A stretch of DNA of 64,000 bases from Melastoma dodecandrum (GCA_029817715.1 JARUPY010000292.1:890001-954000), one strand, 5' to 3'. Counted from the first letter of the stretch, positions 1 to 8,309 are shown. A program made the numbers and translations. The notes: generated from the sequence alone by a model not told the origin.

Positions 1-1
1 C

Positions 2-403
2 CTGCCGAAGCCCTACGCTTTCTCGGAACTGCTCGCCCGCACCGAGGCCCTGGCCCGGCGGCAGGTCGGGTCCGGCGCCGCGGAAGAGACTCGCTACCGC
101 GTCGGCGACCTCGAACTCGACCGGCTGTCACACCGCGTCACCCGCTCGGGGCGCGAGATCCCGCTGCAGCCGCGGGAATTCCGCCTCCTCGAATACCTGA
201 TGCGCCATGCCGGCCAAGTGGTCACGCGGACCATGCTGCTGGAACACGTCTGGGACTATCACTTCGATCCCCAGACCAACGTCATCGACGTTCACGTTTC
301 GCGCCTGCGCGGCAAGCTCGACAAGGGTTTCCCGTCGCCGATCATTCACACGGTCCGGGGGGCGGGTTACGTGCTGCGCGTCGATGAGGGCGGCCCCGGG
401 TGA
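2..403 (+). CDS. OmpR-family response regulator, C-terminal part (5' end outside window)
   Basis: This is the C-terminal 133 residues of a two-component response regulator; the gene begins before the window. The first visible residues, LPKPYAFSELLAR, are the end of a receiver domain, including the conserved Lys-Pro. They are followed by a winged-helix trans-activation domain (ELDRLSHRVTRSGREIPLQ, then REFRLLEYLMRH and the DVHVSRLRGKLD recognition-helix region, ending HTVRGAGYVLR). That layout is typical of the OmpR/PhoB class, which binds DNA as a dimer after phosphorylation. The stop codon overlaps the GTG start of the kinase gene at 400, so the two are translationally coupled and very likely form one system. 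The target genes cannot be read from this window. Confidence 0.93.
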   Translation: MPKPYAFSELLARTEALARRQVGSGAAEETRYRVGDLELDRLSHRVTRSGREIPLQPREFRLLEYLMRHAGQVVTRTMLLEHVWDYHFDPQTNVIDVHVSRLRGKLDKGFPSPIIHTVRGAGYVLRVDEGGPG

Positions 404-1911
404 GCACGCAACGGGCCGACGCCTCGCCGCCCCCGCCCGAGACGAGCGGCGCGCGCGTCCAAAAACTCTTCCGCACGACCGCGTTCAAGCTGTCGCTCGC
501 CTATCTGGCGATCTTTGCCCTCTGTGCCTTCCTGGCCCTCGGCTACGTCGCGTGGAACGCCCGCGCGGTGCTCGACGACCAGATCGTCTCGACCATCGAT
601 GCCGAGATCAACGGCCTGTCGGAACAGTACAATGCCGGTGGCCTGCGCCGGCTGATCACCGTGGTCGAGCGCCGATCGCGGGAGCCCGGCGCGTCCCTCT
701 ATCTCGTCACCACGGCCGGCGGCGATCATGTCGTCGGGAATGTCGGATACGTGCCGGCCGCGATCCTGGCGACGCCCGGCCAGAGCGAGACACGCTACGG
801 CCGCAACGATTCGGACGCCGAGGCGCATCGGGCGATCGTGCGCGTCTTCACGCTGCCGGGCGGCTTCCGCCTGCTCGTCGGGCGCGACACCGAGGAGCGC
901 GATCGCCTGCGTGCCGTGATCGGCCGGGCCTTCGGCACCTCCGTGGCCGCCATCGTGCTCCTCGGCGTCATCGGCGGCTGGCTCGCGGCGAGCCGGGTCC
1001 TGCGTCGGGTCGACGCCATGACGCAGACCACCCGGGCCATCATGGCGGGCGATCTCGACGGCCGGCTCCACGTGGCCGGCAACGGGGACGAGCTCGACCG
1101 GCTCGCATCGAGCCTCAACCAGATGCTGGAGCGGATCGGCGAGCTGATGCGCGGGATGCGCGAGGTCTCCGACAACATCGCCCACGACCTGAAGACGCCC
1201 CTGACCCGCCTGCGCAACCGGGCCGACGACGCCCTGCGCCGCCCCTCGACGCCGGACGAGCTGCGCGCTGCCCTGGAGGCCGTGATCGAGGAGGGCGACG
1301 GGCTGATCCGGGTGTTCAACGCCCTGCTGATGATTGCGCGGCTCGAAGCCGGCAGTGCCCGGGAGATCCTGGTGCCGCTCGATATCGGCCCCGCGGTCAG
1401 AGGCGTCGGCGAGTTGTACGAGGCTCTGGCAGAGGATCAGGGGCTCGTCCTCGACGTGCGCGCGGAGGACGGGCTCCTCGTTGCCGGCAACCGTGAGCTG
1501 ATCGGCCAGGCACTGGCCAACCTGATCGACAACGCCCTCAAATATGGAGCCGCCGCCGAGGGAGATGCTGCCCGCGTGACCCTCGACGCATGGCGGGCCG
1601 ACGACGCGATCCGTCTCGCCGTCGCCGATCACGGGCCGGGCATCCCGGAGGCGGAGCGCGCCCACGTGCTCGACCGCTTCGTCCGCCTGGAGGATGCGCG
1701 CTCAAGGCCGGGTTTCGGGTTGGGCCTCAGCCTCGTCAACGCCGTCGTGCGCCTGCATCACGGAACGCTGCGCCTCTCCGACAATGCCCCAGGCCTGAGG
1801 GTCGAGATCACCCTTCCGGCTCTGGCGCGCGCGGAGGACGGCATCGGTGACATCCGGACCGCGCCGCAACCGGGTGCCCCTGTGCCGGCGACGCCGTCCC
1901 GCGCTAGTTAG
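400..1911 (+). CDS. Membrane sensor histidine kinase paired with the upstream OmpR-type regulator
   Basis: A 503-residue inner-membrane histidine kinase. A GTG start at 400 overlaps the regulator's TGA by three bases. A first membrane segment lies at about residues 29-51 (LSLAYLAIFALCAFLAL), followed by a periplasmic sensor region of roughly 120 residues and a second membrane segment near 180-200. A HAMP linker follows. The H-box is NIAHDLKTPLTRLRNR with the phospho-accepting His at 262, and the HATPase region has the N-box NLIDNALKYG and the G-boxes DHGPGIP and GFGLGLSLV. The architecture fits the family that autophosphorylates and passes phosphate to the adjacent OmpR-type regulator. The signal sensed is unknown. 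The C-terminal tail of about 30 residues is Pro/Ala-rich and probably disordered. Confidence 0.95.
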   Translation: MSTQRADASPPPPETSGARVQKLFRTTAFKLSLAYLAIFALCAFLALGYVAWNARAVLDDQIVSTIDAEINGLSEQYNAGGLRRLITVVERRSREPGASLYLVTTAGGDHVVGNVGYVPAAILATPGQSETRYGRNDSDAEAHRAIVRVFTLPGGFRLLVGRDTEERDRLRAVIGRAFGTSVAAIVLLGVIGGWLAASRVLRRVDAMTQTTRAIMAGDLDGRLHVAGNGDELDRLASSLNQMLERIGELMRGMREVSDNIAHDLKTPLTRLRNRADDALRRPSTPDELRAALEAVIEEGDGLIRVFNALLMIARLEAGSAREILVPLDIGPAVRGVGELYEALAEDQGLVLDVRAEDGLLVAGNRELIGQALANLIDNALKYGAAAEGDAARVTLDAWRADDAIRLAVADHGPGIPEAERAHVLDRFVRLEDARSRPGFGLGLSLVNAVVRLHHGTLRLSDNAPGLRVEITLPALARAEDGIGDIRTAPQPGAPVPATPSRAS

Positions 1912-1979
1912 GTCCGCGCCCTTTTCCGCCGCGCTTGCGGTGCCCGTTCCGATCGACGGCGCCCGGCCCAGGAGGCCCC

Positions 1980-2765
1980 ATGTCCCTCAAGTCCAAGACC
2001 GCCCTCGTCACCGGCTCGACCAGCGGCATCGGCCTCGCCATCGCGCAGGCGCTGGCGGCACAGGGCGCCAATGTCGTGCTGAATGGCTTCGGCGACGCGC
2101 ATGCCATCGAGGAGGCGCGCGGCGGAATCGAGAGCGCCCACGGCGTCAGGGCCCACTACTCGGCCGCCGACATGACCAAGCCCGAGGCGATCACCGCCAT
2201 GGTGCGCGAGGCGGAAGAGGCGTTCGGGTCCGTCGACGTGCTGGTCAACAATGCCGGCATCCAGTTCGTGTCGCCGATCGAGGAGTTCCCGGCGGAGAAG
2301 TGGGAGCAGATCATCGCGATCAACCTGTCCTCGGCCTTCCACGCGATGCACGCCGCGATCCCCGGCATGAAGGCGCGGGGCTGGGGGCGGATCATCAACA
2401 CGGCGTCTGCTCACTCGCTGGTGGCCTCGCCGTTCAAGTCGGCCTACGTCGCCGCCAAGCACGGCATTGCCGGCCTGACCAAGACGGCGGCGCTGGAACT
2501 CGCGCCCCACAAGGTCACGGTGAACTGCATCTCGCCGGGCTATGTCTGGACGCCCCTCGTTGAGGCGCAGATCCCCGACACCATGAAGGCCCGCGGCCTC
2601 ACCAAGGAACAGGTGATCGAGGAGGTGCTGCTCAAGGCGCAGCCGACCAAGGAATTCGTCACGGTCGATCAGGTCGCCGCGCTTGCGGTGTTCCTGTGTT
2701 CCGACGCGGCGAGCCAGATCACCGGCGCCAACATCCCGATGGATGGCGGCTGGACGGCGCAATAG
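1980..2765 (+). CDS. bdhA: D-3-hydroxybutyrate dehydrogenase, short-chain dehydrogenase family
   Basis: A 261-residue short-chain dehydrogenase that closely resembles NAD-dependent D-3-hydroxybutyrate dehydrogenases, which interconvert 3-hydroxybutyrate and acetoacetate in polyhydroxybutyrate and ketone-body turnover. Visible motifs are the dinucleotide loop TGSTSGIG near the N-terminus, NNAG at about residue 90, the active-site Ser in NTASAHSLV, and the YVAAKHG motif (Tyr and Lys of YxxxK). The long C-terminal segment around VWTPLVEAQIPD and the ending GANIPMDGGWTAQ are typical of this subgroup. The ATG at 1980 was chosen because it starts the conserved MSLKSKTALVTGS and is preceded by an AGGAGG-like ribosome site. 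An in-frame start at 1935 would add 15 uncharacteristic residues. Confidence 0.9.
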   Translation: MSLKSKTALVTGSTSGIGLAIAQALAAQGANVVLNGFGDAHAIEEARGGIESAHGVRAHYSAADMTKPEAITAMVREAEEAFGSVDVLVNNAGIQFVSPIEEFPAEKWEQIIAINLSSAFHAMHAAIPGMKARGWGRIINTASAHSLVASPFKSAYVAAKHGIAGLTKTAALELAPHKVTVNCISPGYVWTPLVEAQIPDTMKARGLTKEQVIEEVLLKAQPTKEFVTVDQVAALAVFLCSDAASQITGANIPMDGGWTAQ

Positions 2766-2798
2766 AGCGGCCCGAAGGGGGGCCTCCGCGCCCCCATG

Positions 2799-2822
2799 CC
2801 TCCTGGGCGGGCGCCCGGGAGG
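2799..2822 (+). terminator. GC-rich hairpin after bdhA, possible terminator
   Basis: An 11-bp stem with one mismatch (CCTCCTGGGCG pairing with CGCCCGGGAGG) and a two-base loop lies 34 bases after the bdhA stop. No T-run follows, so a role in termination is plausible for this GC-rich genome but unproven. Confidence 0.35.
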
Positions 2823-2850
2823 TTCACAGGTAAGGCAATTCCTCTCCGCA

Positions 2851-2958
2851 CCGTCGTTCCGGAGTGCCGCAGGCGAACCCGGAACCGCAGTCGATGCAGA
2901 TCCTGAGCGTGTCGACGTATCTGGATGCCGGGCTCCGCTGCGCGGCTCCGGGATGACG
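2851..2958. repeat. Imperfect palindromic intergenic element (family B, copy 1)
   Basis: The left arm begins CGTCGTTCCGGAGTGCCGC and the right arm ends CGGCTCCGGGATGACGG. The arms are related to each other as inverted repeats and flank about 45 bases of unrelated sequence. A second copy with the same arms lies at 19350-19462. The element occupies most of the 341-base non-coding gap between bdhA and the CsbD-like gene. Apart from the hairpins at 2799 and 3073 I see nothing else in that gap. Confidence 0.6.
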
Positions 2959-3072
2959 GCGCGAGGTTGCGGCGATGCGTCCTGACCGAAGATGGAATCG
3001 AGACGATCGCCGCCTCGGAAGGTGAACATTCCCCTCTGTTTCACCTGAGGCGGGCAACCGGAGATGAATGTA

Positions 3073-3100
3073 CGGCCCCGCCCGCCACCGGACGGGGCCG
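3073..3100 (-). terminator. Stem-loop just after the CsbD-like gene
   Basis: A perfect 8-bp inverted repeat (CGGCCCCG / CGGGGCCG) with a 12-base loop begins seven bases past the stop of the minus-strand CsbD-like gene. It is a probable transcription end; no long U-tract follows. Confidence 0.45.
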
Positions 3101-3107
3101 CGTGCGA

Positions 3108-3485
3108 TCAGCGGCGGCTGTGGATCAGCAGGGCGAGACCGTAGCCGACCGCGCCCGCGATGAGCAGGGCGACCAGCGGGTTCTCTTCCACCCGGGCGCC
3201 GACCGCGGCGCGGCCTTCGCGCAGGTAGGAACCGCCGCGCTCGTAGGCATCCCCCCCGAGATCGCCGGCGCGGTCGTAGGCGTCGCTCGCGACATCGCCG
3301 GCCCGGTCAGCGACGTCGCGGGCCTTGTCCTTCACCTGCCCGTAGACGTTCTGCGCCTGGCCCTGAGCCTCGCGGAACCGCCCCTCGACCGAGTCCCGGT
3401 TCGAGCCGACGAAATCGCCGGCCGCACCCTGAACCTTGCCGACGGCCTCCTTGGCGCCGCCGACGATCCGATCCGTATCCACCAT
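3108..3485 (-). CDS. CsbD-like stress protein with C-terminal membrane segment
   Basis: A 125-residue protein. Residues 1-60 (MVDTDRIVGGAKEAVGKVQG, then GDFVGSNRDSVEG and similar) resemble the CsbD fold of general-stress proteins. The middle is a charged, Ala/Asp/Arg-rich helical stretch with repeated DxAxDxAGD-like units. The C-terminus is a hydrophobic segment (NPLVALLIAGAVGYGLALLI) ending HSRR, like DUF883/ElaB-type tail-anchored proteins. The ATG at 3485 was chosen because AGGAG lies just upstream; longer in-frame starts add low-quality sequence. Proteins of this type are usually induced by general stress in alphaproteobacteria, but I found no clear EcfG-type promoter here. A striking 21-base palindrome lies 23 bases upstream of the start. 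Confidence 0.8.
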   Translation of the reverse strand: MVDTDRIVGGAKEAVGKVQGAAGDFVGSNRDSVEGRFREAQGQAQNVYGQVKDKARDVADRAGDVASDAYDRAGDLGGDAYERGGSYLREGRAAVGARVEENPLVALLIAGAVGYGLALLIHSRR

Positions 3486-3507
3486 GGCACTCTCCTGGAC
3501 GTGGGCG

Positions 3508-3528
3508 CGGCGCCGGGACCCGGCGCCG
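3508..3528. promoter_or_regulatory. 21-base near-perfect palindrome upstream of the CsbD-like gene
   Basis: Ten-base arms CGGCGCCGGG and CCCGGCGCCG are separated by a single A. The site is 23 bases upstream of the chosen ATG, so in the leader or promoter. It could be an operator or a strong mRNA hairpin; the sequence alone does not decide. Confidence 0.4.
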
Positions 3529-3634
3529 CTCGATACGCCGTCGTCCTCGGAACGCACGAGACCGCGTTTGTGCCCCCGACCGGCCACGAATTTCTGCCGG
3601 CCTGCGCCTCCCGGGCCCGGCGCCCAGGGGCGGT

Positions 3635-4621
3635 TCAGAGGCCGATCAGCTCCGCGATGGCTGCGGCGCCTGCGGCCGGCGAGGTCTCGCCCCGCGCCAC
3701 GGACGCCTCGGCCTCGGCAGTCCGGCGGCGAACCTCCGGCGAACCGACGAGGCGCTGGTGCAGGCGCTCATCCACCAGGGCCCACATCCACTTCACGTCC
3801 TGGGTCCGGCGCTTGGCCTGGATCTCGCCGGTGGCCGTGAGCTTCTCCCGGTGATCGACGATCCTGGCCCAGAGGGCGTCCAGCCGCAGGTTGTGGAAGC
3901 CGGAGATGGTGACCACCGGCGGCGTCCAGGTCGCGGAGGCCGGGGTGAGGATGTGGAGCGCCGCCCGGTATTCCGAGGCCGCCGCATTGGCCCGTTGCTC
4001 GGCCTCGCCCGCATCGGCCTTGTTGACCGCGATCATGTCGGCGAGTTCGAGGATGCCCTTCTTGATCCCCTGCAACTCGTCCCCCGCACCGGGCAGCATC
4101 AGCACCAGAAAGAAGTCGGTGAGGTCCGCCACGGCGGTCTCCGACTGGCCGACGCCGACCGTCTCCACCAGGATCACGTCGAACCCGGCCGCCTCGCAGA
4201 GCAGCATGGTCTCGCGGGTCTTGGCCGCGACGCCGCCGAGCGTGCCGGAGGACGGGGAGGGGCGGATGAAGGCCTTCGGATCGTGGGACAGCCGGGCCAT
4301 CCGGGTCTTGTCGCCCAGGATCGACCCGCCGGTGCGCGAGGAGGACGGATCGACCGCGAGCACCGCCACCTTGTGGCCGGCCGCCGTCAGGTTCGAGCCC
4401 AGCGCGTCGATGGTGGTCGATTTGCCGACGCCGGGAACGCCGGTGATCCCCACCCGGATCGCCTTGCCGGTCTGCGGCAGGACGGAATCGATCAGCGCGG
4501 CGGCGAGCGCCCGGTGATCCGCCCGCTTGGACTCGGCCAGCGTGATGGCCCGGGCCAGGGCCGCGCGGTCGCCGCCTAGCAGGCGTTCGCGCAGGCTCTC
4601 GATATCGATGGACGGCGTCAT
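3635..4621 (-). CDS. meaB: MeaB/ArgK-family GTPase, chaperone of methylmalonyl-CoA mutase
   Basis: A 328-residue P-loop GTPase of the MeaB (ArgK, YgfD) family. It protects and reactivates adenosylcobalamin-dependent methylmalonyl-CoA mutase; in methylotrophs of this group that is needed for the ethylmalonyl-CoA and glyoxylate-regeneration route. Visible motifs are the helical N-terminus, the P-loop [12 protein letters not shown] (about residues 58-69), [18 protein letters not shown] (switch region), the [12 protein letters not shown] segment (DxxG-like) and the guanine-specificity motif NKAD. The length matches the family. The start at 4621 fits the family N-terminus ([19 protein letters not shown]); the in-frame upstream start at 4732 adds an Arg/Pro-rich stretch and was rejected. 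The mutase genes are not in this window. A divergent hydrolase gene begins 190 bases away. Confidence 0.93.
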   Translation of the reverse strand: MTPSIDIESLRERLLGGDRAALARAITLAESKRADHRALAAALIDSVLPQTGKAIRVGITGVPGVGKSTTIDALGSNLTAAGHKVAVLAVDPSSSRTGGSILGDKTRMARLSHDPKAFIRPSPSSGTLGGVAAKTRETMLLCEAAGFDVILVETVGVGQSETAVADLTDFFLVLMLPGAGDELQGIKKGILELADMIAVNKADAGEAEQRANAAASEYRAALHILTPASATWTPPVVTISGFHNLRLDALWARIVDHREKLTATGEIQAKRRTQDVKWMWALVDERLHQRLVGSPEVRRRTAEAEASVARGETSPAAGAAAIAELIGL

Positions 4622-4690
4622 AGGCTCTTCATGGCGGGGGCGCGGGCCGCCGTCGAGGGGGGTGAGAGCCGCGAACGGCTCGCGGCGCCC

Positions 4691-4734
4691 TGTGGCCAGG
4701 GGACCACAAGCCGCGTCTTGTGGGTTCTCCACAA
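4691..4734. promoter_or_regulatory. Two adjacent TGTGG/CCACA dyads between meaB and a divergent hydrolase
   Basis: Within the 190-base divergent spacer there are two inverted repeats in a row: TGTGG-N8-CCACA at 4691-4708 and TTGTGG-N5-CCACAA at 4718-4734. Their position suggests an operator serving one or both genes. A related dyad (TGTGGTG-N11-CACCACA) lies upstream of clpB at 61471-61495. The function is inferred only from symmetry and position. Confidence 0.35.
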
Positions 4735-4811
4735 CGACCGACCGGAGGCGTGCCCCGCCAAGGTCACGATCCTGGGCGACGGAGGGCGCCCCGCCCGAGC
4801 GTCACCGGATC

Positions 4812-5840
4812 ATGTCGAGCCAGACCGTCTCACGTCGCGTCCTCCTCCGGTTCGGTGCCCTCGCGGGGGCCGCCGGCCTCGCCCCGTCGCTCGGCGGCTG
4901 CGTCACCGATGATCTCGGAACCGGCGGGGCCCTGCCGGAGAAGCAGTCGGCGCTCGACGTCATGCCGGTGCTGCTGGTCGCCACGACCCGCAAGCCCGTG
5001 GGCAATCCGCCGAAGGCGCCGTATTTCAACAGCGAGCGCGGCCGGGGCCTGAGCTTCGCGGAGGTACGCCTGTCGCCCCCCGACAGGTCGCTCCTCGGAA
5101 AGGTCTCCTCGGTCATCACCGGCGACTGGACGATCGGCGCCGTGCCCAAGACCGAGACCGGGCCCGGCGCGGCGGAGGCCTTCGCCCAGGCGGCGCTCGG
5201 CCGCGACGTGCTGATCTATGTCCACGGCTACCGCGAATCGTTCGAATCGGCCGCCGTCAGCGCGGCGCGGCTCTCGGACGGGATCCGCTTCCGCGGCGTC
5301 TCGGGCCTGTTCACGTGGCCCTCCGCGGCCGCGACCCTCGACTACAATTACGATCGCGAGAGCGCCCTGTGGTCGCGCGACGCCTTCGAGGACCTGCTCA
5401 AGGCCCTTGCCGCCTCGCCGAGCGGTGGGCGCATCAACATCGTGGCGCACTCGATGGGTACGCTCCTGACTTTGGAGACCCTGCGCATGCTGCGCGCCGA
5501 AGCCGGCGAGGCGGCCATGGGGCGGATCGGCGCAGTGGTTCTGGCGGCCCCCGACATCGATTTCGACCTGTTCTCCAACGGCGTCGCGCGGCTCGGGCCC
5601 GATGTCTCGAAGATCACCGTGATCTCGGCGACCAACGACCGGGCGCTGGAGCTCTCCGCCGCTCTGGCCGGCGGCGTCCGCGCGGGTGCGGCGGACCGCT
5701 CGAAGCTGGAGGCCCTCGGCGTGCGCGTCGCCGACGCCTCCGATTACGCCGGCGGCCTGATCAACCACGACCTGTTCCTGTCCAATCCGGAAGTGCAGGG
5801 GGTCGTCAAGCGCGCCATCGCCCGCGGGGCCGGCGTCTGA
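4812..5840 (+). CDS. Exported alpha/beta hydrolase (DUF900 type), probable Tat-dependent lipoprotein
   Basis: A 342-residue protein. The N-terminus MSSQTVSRRVLLRFGALAG carries a twin-arginine motif, and LGGC places a lipobox Cys at residue 30, so it is probably exported folded and lipid-anchored. The catalytic part is of the DUF900 alpha/beta-hydrolase type: the oxyanion region LIYVHGYRESFE, the FTWPSAA segment, the nucleophile elbow IVAHSMGT, an acidic residue in LAAPDIDFDLF, and a terminal His in GGLINHDLFLSNP. The substrate is unknown; relatives are esterase-like. The ATG at 4812 was chosen because it begins the Tat signal. The longer in-frame ORF from 4527 runs antisense into meaB and is not credible. 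The gene is divergent from meaB. Confidence 0.85.
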   Translation: MSSQTVSRRVLLRFGALAGAAGLAPSLGGCVTDDLGTGGALPEKQSALDVMPVLLVATTRKPVGNPPKAPYFNSERGRGLSFAEVRLSPPDRSLLGKVSSVITGDWTIGAVPKTETGPGAAEAFAQAALGRDVLIYVHGYRESFESAAVSAARLSDGIRFRGVSGLFTWPSAAATLDYNYDRESALWSRDAFEDLLKALAASPSGGRINIVAHSMGTLLTLETLRMLRAEAGEAAMGRIGAVVLAAPDIDFDLFSNGVARLGPDVSKITVISATNDRALELSAALAGGVRAGAADRSKLEALGVRVADASDYAGGLINHDLFLSNPEVQGVVKRAIARGAGV

Positions 5841-5848
5841 GGCGTCCG

Positions 5849-5870
5849 CGCGGGCGCTGGAGAGCCCGCG
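5849..5870 (+). terminator. Hairpin after the DUF900 hydrolase gene
   Basis: A 7-bp perfect stem (CGCGGGC / GCCCGCG) with an 8-base loop begins nine bases after the stop. The short ATTCTTC run after it is only weakly T-rich, so this is a candidate intrinsic terminator. Confidence 0.45.
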
Positions 5871-6041
5871 ATTCTTCGCGGCGATCGGGCTTGGCGGCCG
5901 TCCGGTTCGTCCCTACAGCATCCGGTGTAGCGCGCGGGACCATCGAGTGGAATCCGTGGGTCACCCGTGGCGAGCGCGCCGCGGTGGCGCGATCCCGCTG
6001 ACCGGGCGCGCCTGAGGACGGTTACGAGAGGGATGCCGGCC

Positions 6042-6386
6042 ATGTTCACGCTCGAGATCGACGGCACCGCCGTGGCGGTGATCAACAGCGACGAGGCGTC
6101 CGCCAAGGACCTCTTCACCTGCGCAGGGTTCAAGGAGGACATCCGGACCATGACGAGTGAGGGTAAGCCGCTTTGGAACGGCACCTCGGCGCTCAAGATC
6201 CGGCCCGCCACCGAGGACGAGGTCGAGATCTTCGAGGACGCCCTCGCGGAAGATGACGGGGAGGGCGAGTACGTCGAGGACCCGCACCATTCCGGCGGCG
6301 CATCGGATGACGAAGAGGACGAGGACGAGGCCGACATCGTCTTCCTCGTGGACATCGACGAGGACGAGGATGAGGCCGACGCCTGA
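6042..6386 (+). CDS. Small conserved-type protein with a strongly acidic C-terminal tail
   Basis: I do not recognise a named family. The protein is 114 residues. Residues 1-60 form a compact-looking region (MFTLEIDGTAVAVINSDEAS, then CAGFKEDIRTM and KPLWNG). The second half is dominated by Asp and Glu, with runs such as SDDEEDEDEAD and DIDEDEDEADA. Such tails can act as a nucleic-acid mimic, a metal-binding or a chaperone-like segment, but none of these can be assigned. Two starts are possible: ATG at 6033 lies one base from a GAGAGGG ribosome site, and ATG at 6042 lies about ten bases from it, which is the better spacing. The upstream frame back to 5967 is not supported. Confidence 0.7.
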   Translation: MFTLEIDGTAVAVINSDEASAKDLFTCAGFKEDIRTMTSEGKPLWNGTSALKIRPATEDEVEIFEDALAEDDGEGEYVEDPHHSGGASDDEEDEDEADIVFLVDIDEDEDEADA

Positions 6387-6455
6387 GCGCGGCTGAACCG
6401 AAGTCCCTCCCGGGCCGTTTCCGAACCGATTTGGTATCGTGACCGGGAGGATGGG

Positions 6456-6974
6456 ATGGCCGATAGCAGGCGGATGGTCGACGCGCTGGTGCGCTCACGG
6501 CGCGGCGGCCTCGCCGCGGGCGCGGCGCTCGGCGGGCTCGCCCTGATCGGCGGCCTCGCCTTCCGGGCCCTGCGCGGCACGGAGCCGCCGGCGCCGGCCA
6601 AGGGCGGACCGGATTTCACCGCCGTCGACGAGGATGAGGCCCGGCTGATGCTCCGGGCGATGGTCGCAGCCACCACGGCCGATGGCTTGGTCGATGCCGC
6701 GGAGCGCAAACGGCTCCAGGCTGCCGTGTCCGAGGCCGGCCTCGACGCGGACGGTCAGTCCTGGCTGGAGCGGGAGCTGGGGAGCCCCGCCGATGTCGAC
6801 GAGATCGCTGACCGCGTCGCCGGACCGGATGCGGCGGCGCGGATCTACGCGTCAGCCCGTCTCGCCATCGATCCCGACACGCTGCAGGAGCGCCAGTTCC
6901 TCAAGATGCTGGCGGAGGCCCTAGACCTGCCGCGCGAGGCGATCGAGCGGATCGAGCGCGACATTGCGGCCTGA
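6456..6974 (+). CDS. DUF533 (YebE-like) TerB-fold protein with one membrane segment
   Basis: A 172-residue protein. The N-terminus (GGLAAGAALGGLALIGGLAFRAL, about residues 13-37) is a Gly/Ala-rich membrane or glycine-zipper segment. The rest (about 55-172) is a helical domain with acidic motifs typical of DUF533/TerB-fold proteins: LMLRAMVAATTADGLVDAAE, then RIYASARLAIDPDTLQERQFL. The function of the family is unknown; members are inner-membrane-associated. It follows the acidic protein gene by 69 bases and could be co-transcribed. The GGGAGG ribosome site a few bases before the ATG supports the start. Confidence 0.82.
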   Translation: MADSRRMVDALVRSRRGGLAAGAALGGLALIGGLAFRALRGTEPPAPAKGGPDFTAVDEDEARLMLRAMVAATTADGLVDAAERKRLQAAVSEAGLDADGQSWLERELGSPADVDEIADRVAGPDAAARIYASARLAIDPDTLQERQFLKMLAEALDLPREAIERIERDIAA

Positions 6975-7086
6975 TCCTGTCGCCGCCGCGGCCTGTGGAC
7001 GTCCCCTTATGGCTGCGCTTCATGCTAGGCTTCCCCATGCTTGAGCGGTCCGGGAAGGACCCGAGCGCGGAGGGCCGGGACATCTC

Positions 7087-8151
7087 ATGGCAGGATCGTC
7101 AGTGCCCGCCCGGTCGCGGGCCCGGCGCGCCGCCTGCGCGGCGGTCGCTTCCATGCTGATCGGCGGCGGCTCCGCCCGCGCGGCCGACCCGTCGCCGGGA
7201 CCGCTGACCATCGCCGAGCAGGGCAGCTTCTTCGTGGGCGGCCGCGACGTCCAGTCCGACACGCTCTCGACGCTCCCCGCCTACGCGCCCTCGGGCACGA
7301 TCAGCGTCGACCAGATCTATGTCCGCTATCAGCTTCCGGTCGGTCCGAGCCGTCCGCCTATCGTCTTGATCCATGGTTGCTGCCTCACCGGCAAAACCTG
7401 GGAGACGACCCCGGACGGCCGCATGGGCTGGGACGAGTTCTTCGTCCGCCGGGGCTTCCCGACCTACGTGATCGATCAAGCCTGGCGCGGCCGCTCGGCG
7501 GCGAGCCCGGCCCAGATCGACGCGGTGAAGATGGGCCGGGCCGAGCCCAACACGCTGCCCCCGGTCTTCTCGGCCGGTCGCGAGCCGGCCTGGGCGATCT
7601 TCCGGTTCGGCCCGGAATACCCGAAGGTCTTTCCGGGGATGCAATTTCCGATCGAGGCCCAGGCCGAGTTCTGGAAGCAGATGGTCCCGGACTGGTCGGC
7701 GGCCCTGCCGGTGCCGAACCCGACCGTGCCGGCCCTGTCGGAACTCGCCAAGCGGCTCAAGGGCGCGGTGCTGGTCTCGCATTCGCAATCCGGGATCTAC
7801 CCGTTCCAGACTGCCGCCCTCGACCGGACGGGGATTCGGGCGATCGTCGCGATCGAGCCCGCCGCCTGCCCGGACCCGGCCAAGGACGACCTCGCACCCT
7901 ACAAGGACCTGCCGATCCTGGTCCTGTTCGGCGATTACGTCGACGCCTCGCCGCGCTGGGCGCCGCGACTCAAGCAGTGCCGCGGCTTCGTGGCGGCGGC
8001 CAATGCCGCGGGGGGGCGTGCCGAGTTGATCTTGCTGCCGGAGATCGGCATCCACGGCAATTCGCACATGCTGATGCAGGACAAGAACAGCCTCGACATC
8101 GCCGATTGGCTGTCGGGCTGGATCGAGAAGCGCGCGCCGGGCAAATCCTGA
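7087..8151 (+). CDS. Secreted alpha/beta hydrolase, esterase-like
   Basis: A 354-residue protein with an N-terminal export signal (Arg-rich start, hydrophobic AACAAVASMLIGGGSARAAD, probable cleavage after ARA at about residue 32). The fold is alpha/beta hydrolase: oxyanion loop IVLIHGCCLTG (about 92-102), nucleophile elbow VSHSQSG with Ser near residue 233, a Glu in IVAIEP, and a late His in IGIHGNSHMLM. A Glu as the acidic triad member and the HGCC loop recall the Alcaligenes esterase-713 type. The natural substrate cannot be told. A dispersed palindromic element follows the gene. Confidence 0.8.
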   Translation: MAGSSVPARSRARRAACAAVASMLIGGGSARAADPSPGPLTIAEQGSFFVGGRDVQSDTLSTLPAYAPSGTISVDQIYVRYQLPVGPSRPPIVLIHGCCLTGKTWETTPDGRMGWDEFFVRRGFPTYVIDQAWRGRSAASPAQIDAVKMGRAEPNTLPPVFSAGREPAWAIFRFGPEYPKVFPGMQFPIEAQAEFWKQMVPDWSAALPVPNPTVPALSELAKRLKGAVLVSHSQSGIYPFQTAALDRTGIRAIVAIEPAACPDPAKDDLAPYKDLPILVLFGDYVDASPRWAPRLKQCRGFVAAANAAGGRAELILLPEIGIHGNSHMLMQDKNSLDIADWLSGWIEKRAPGKS

Positions 8152-8184
8152 GGCGGCCGGCCCGGGCTTTGCCATTCACCGGTT

Positions 8185-8280
8185 CATCCTGAGATGCCCG
8201 CGTCAGCGGGCCTTGAAGGAAGGTTCCAGGGATCGCGGTACCCTCGTGAGGCCTCCGCTCCGCTCCGCCACCTCAGGATG
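8185..8280. repeat. Palindromic intergenic element (family D)
   Basis: The ends are inverted: CATCCTGAG at 8185-8193 and CTCAGGATG at 8272-8280. Inner arms contain GCGGGCCTTGAAGGAAGG and CCTCGTGAGGCCTCCGC. The element fills the space between the convergent esterase and aminotransferase genes. No other copy is in this window, but it looks like a dispersed repeat of the sort common in these genomes. Confidence 0.5.
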
Positions 8281-8309
8281 CGGAGGCGATCCGGATCAGG
8301 CCGGTGATC

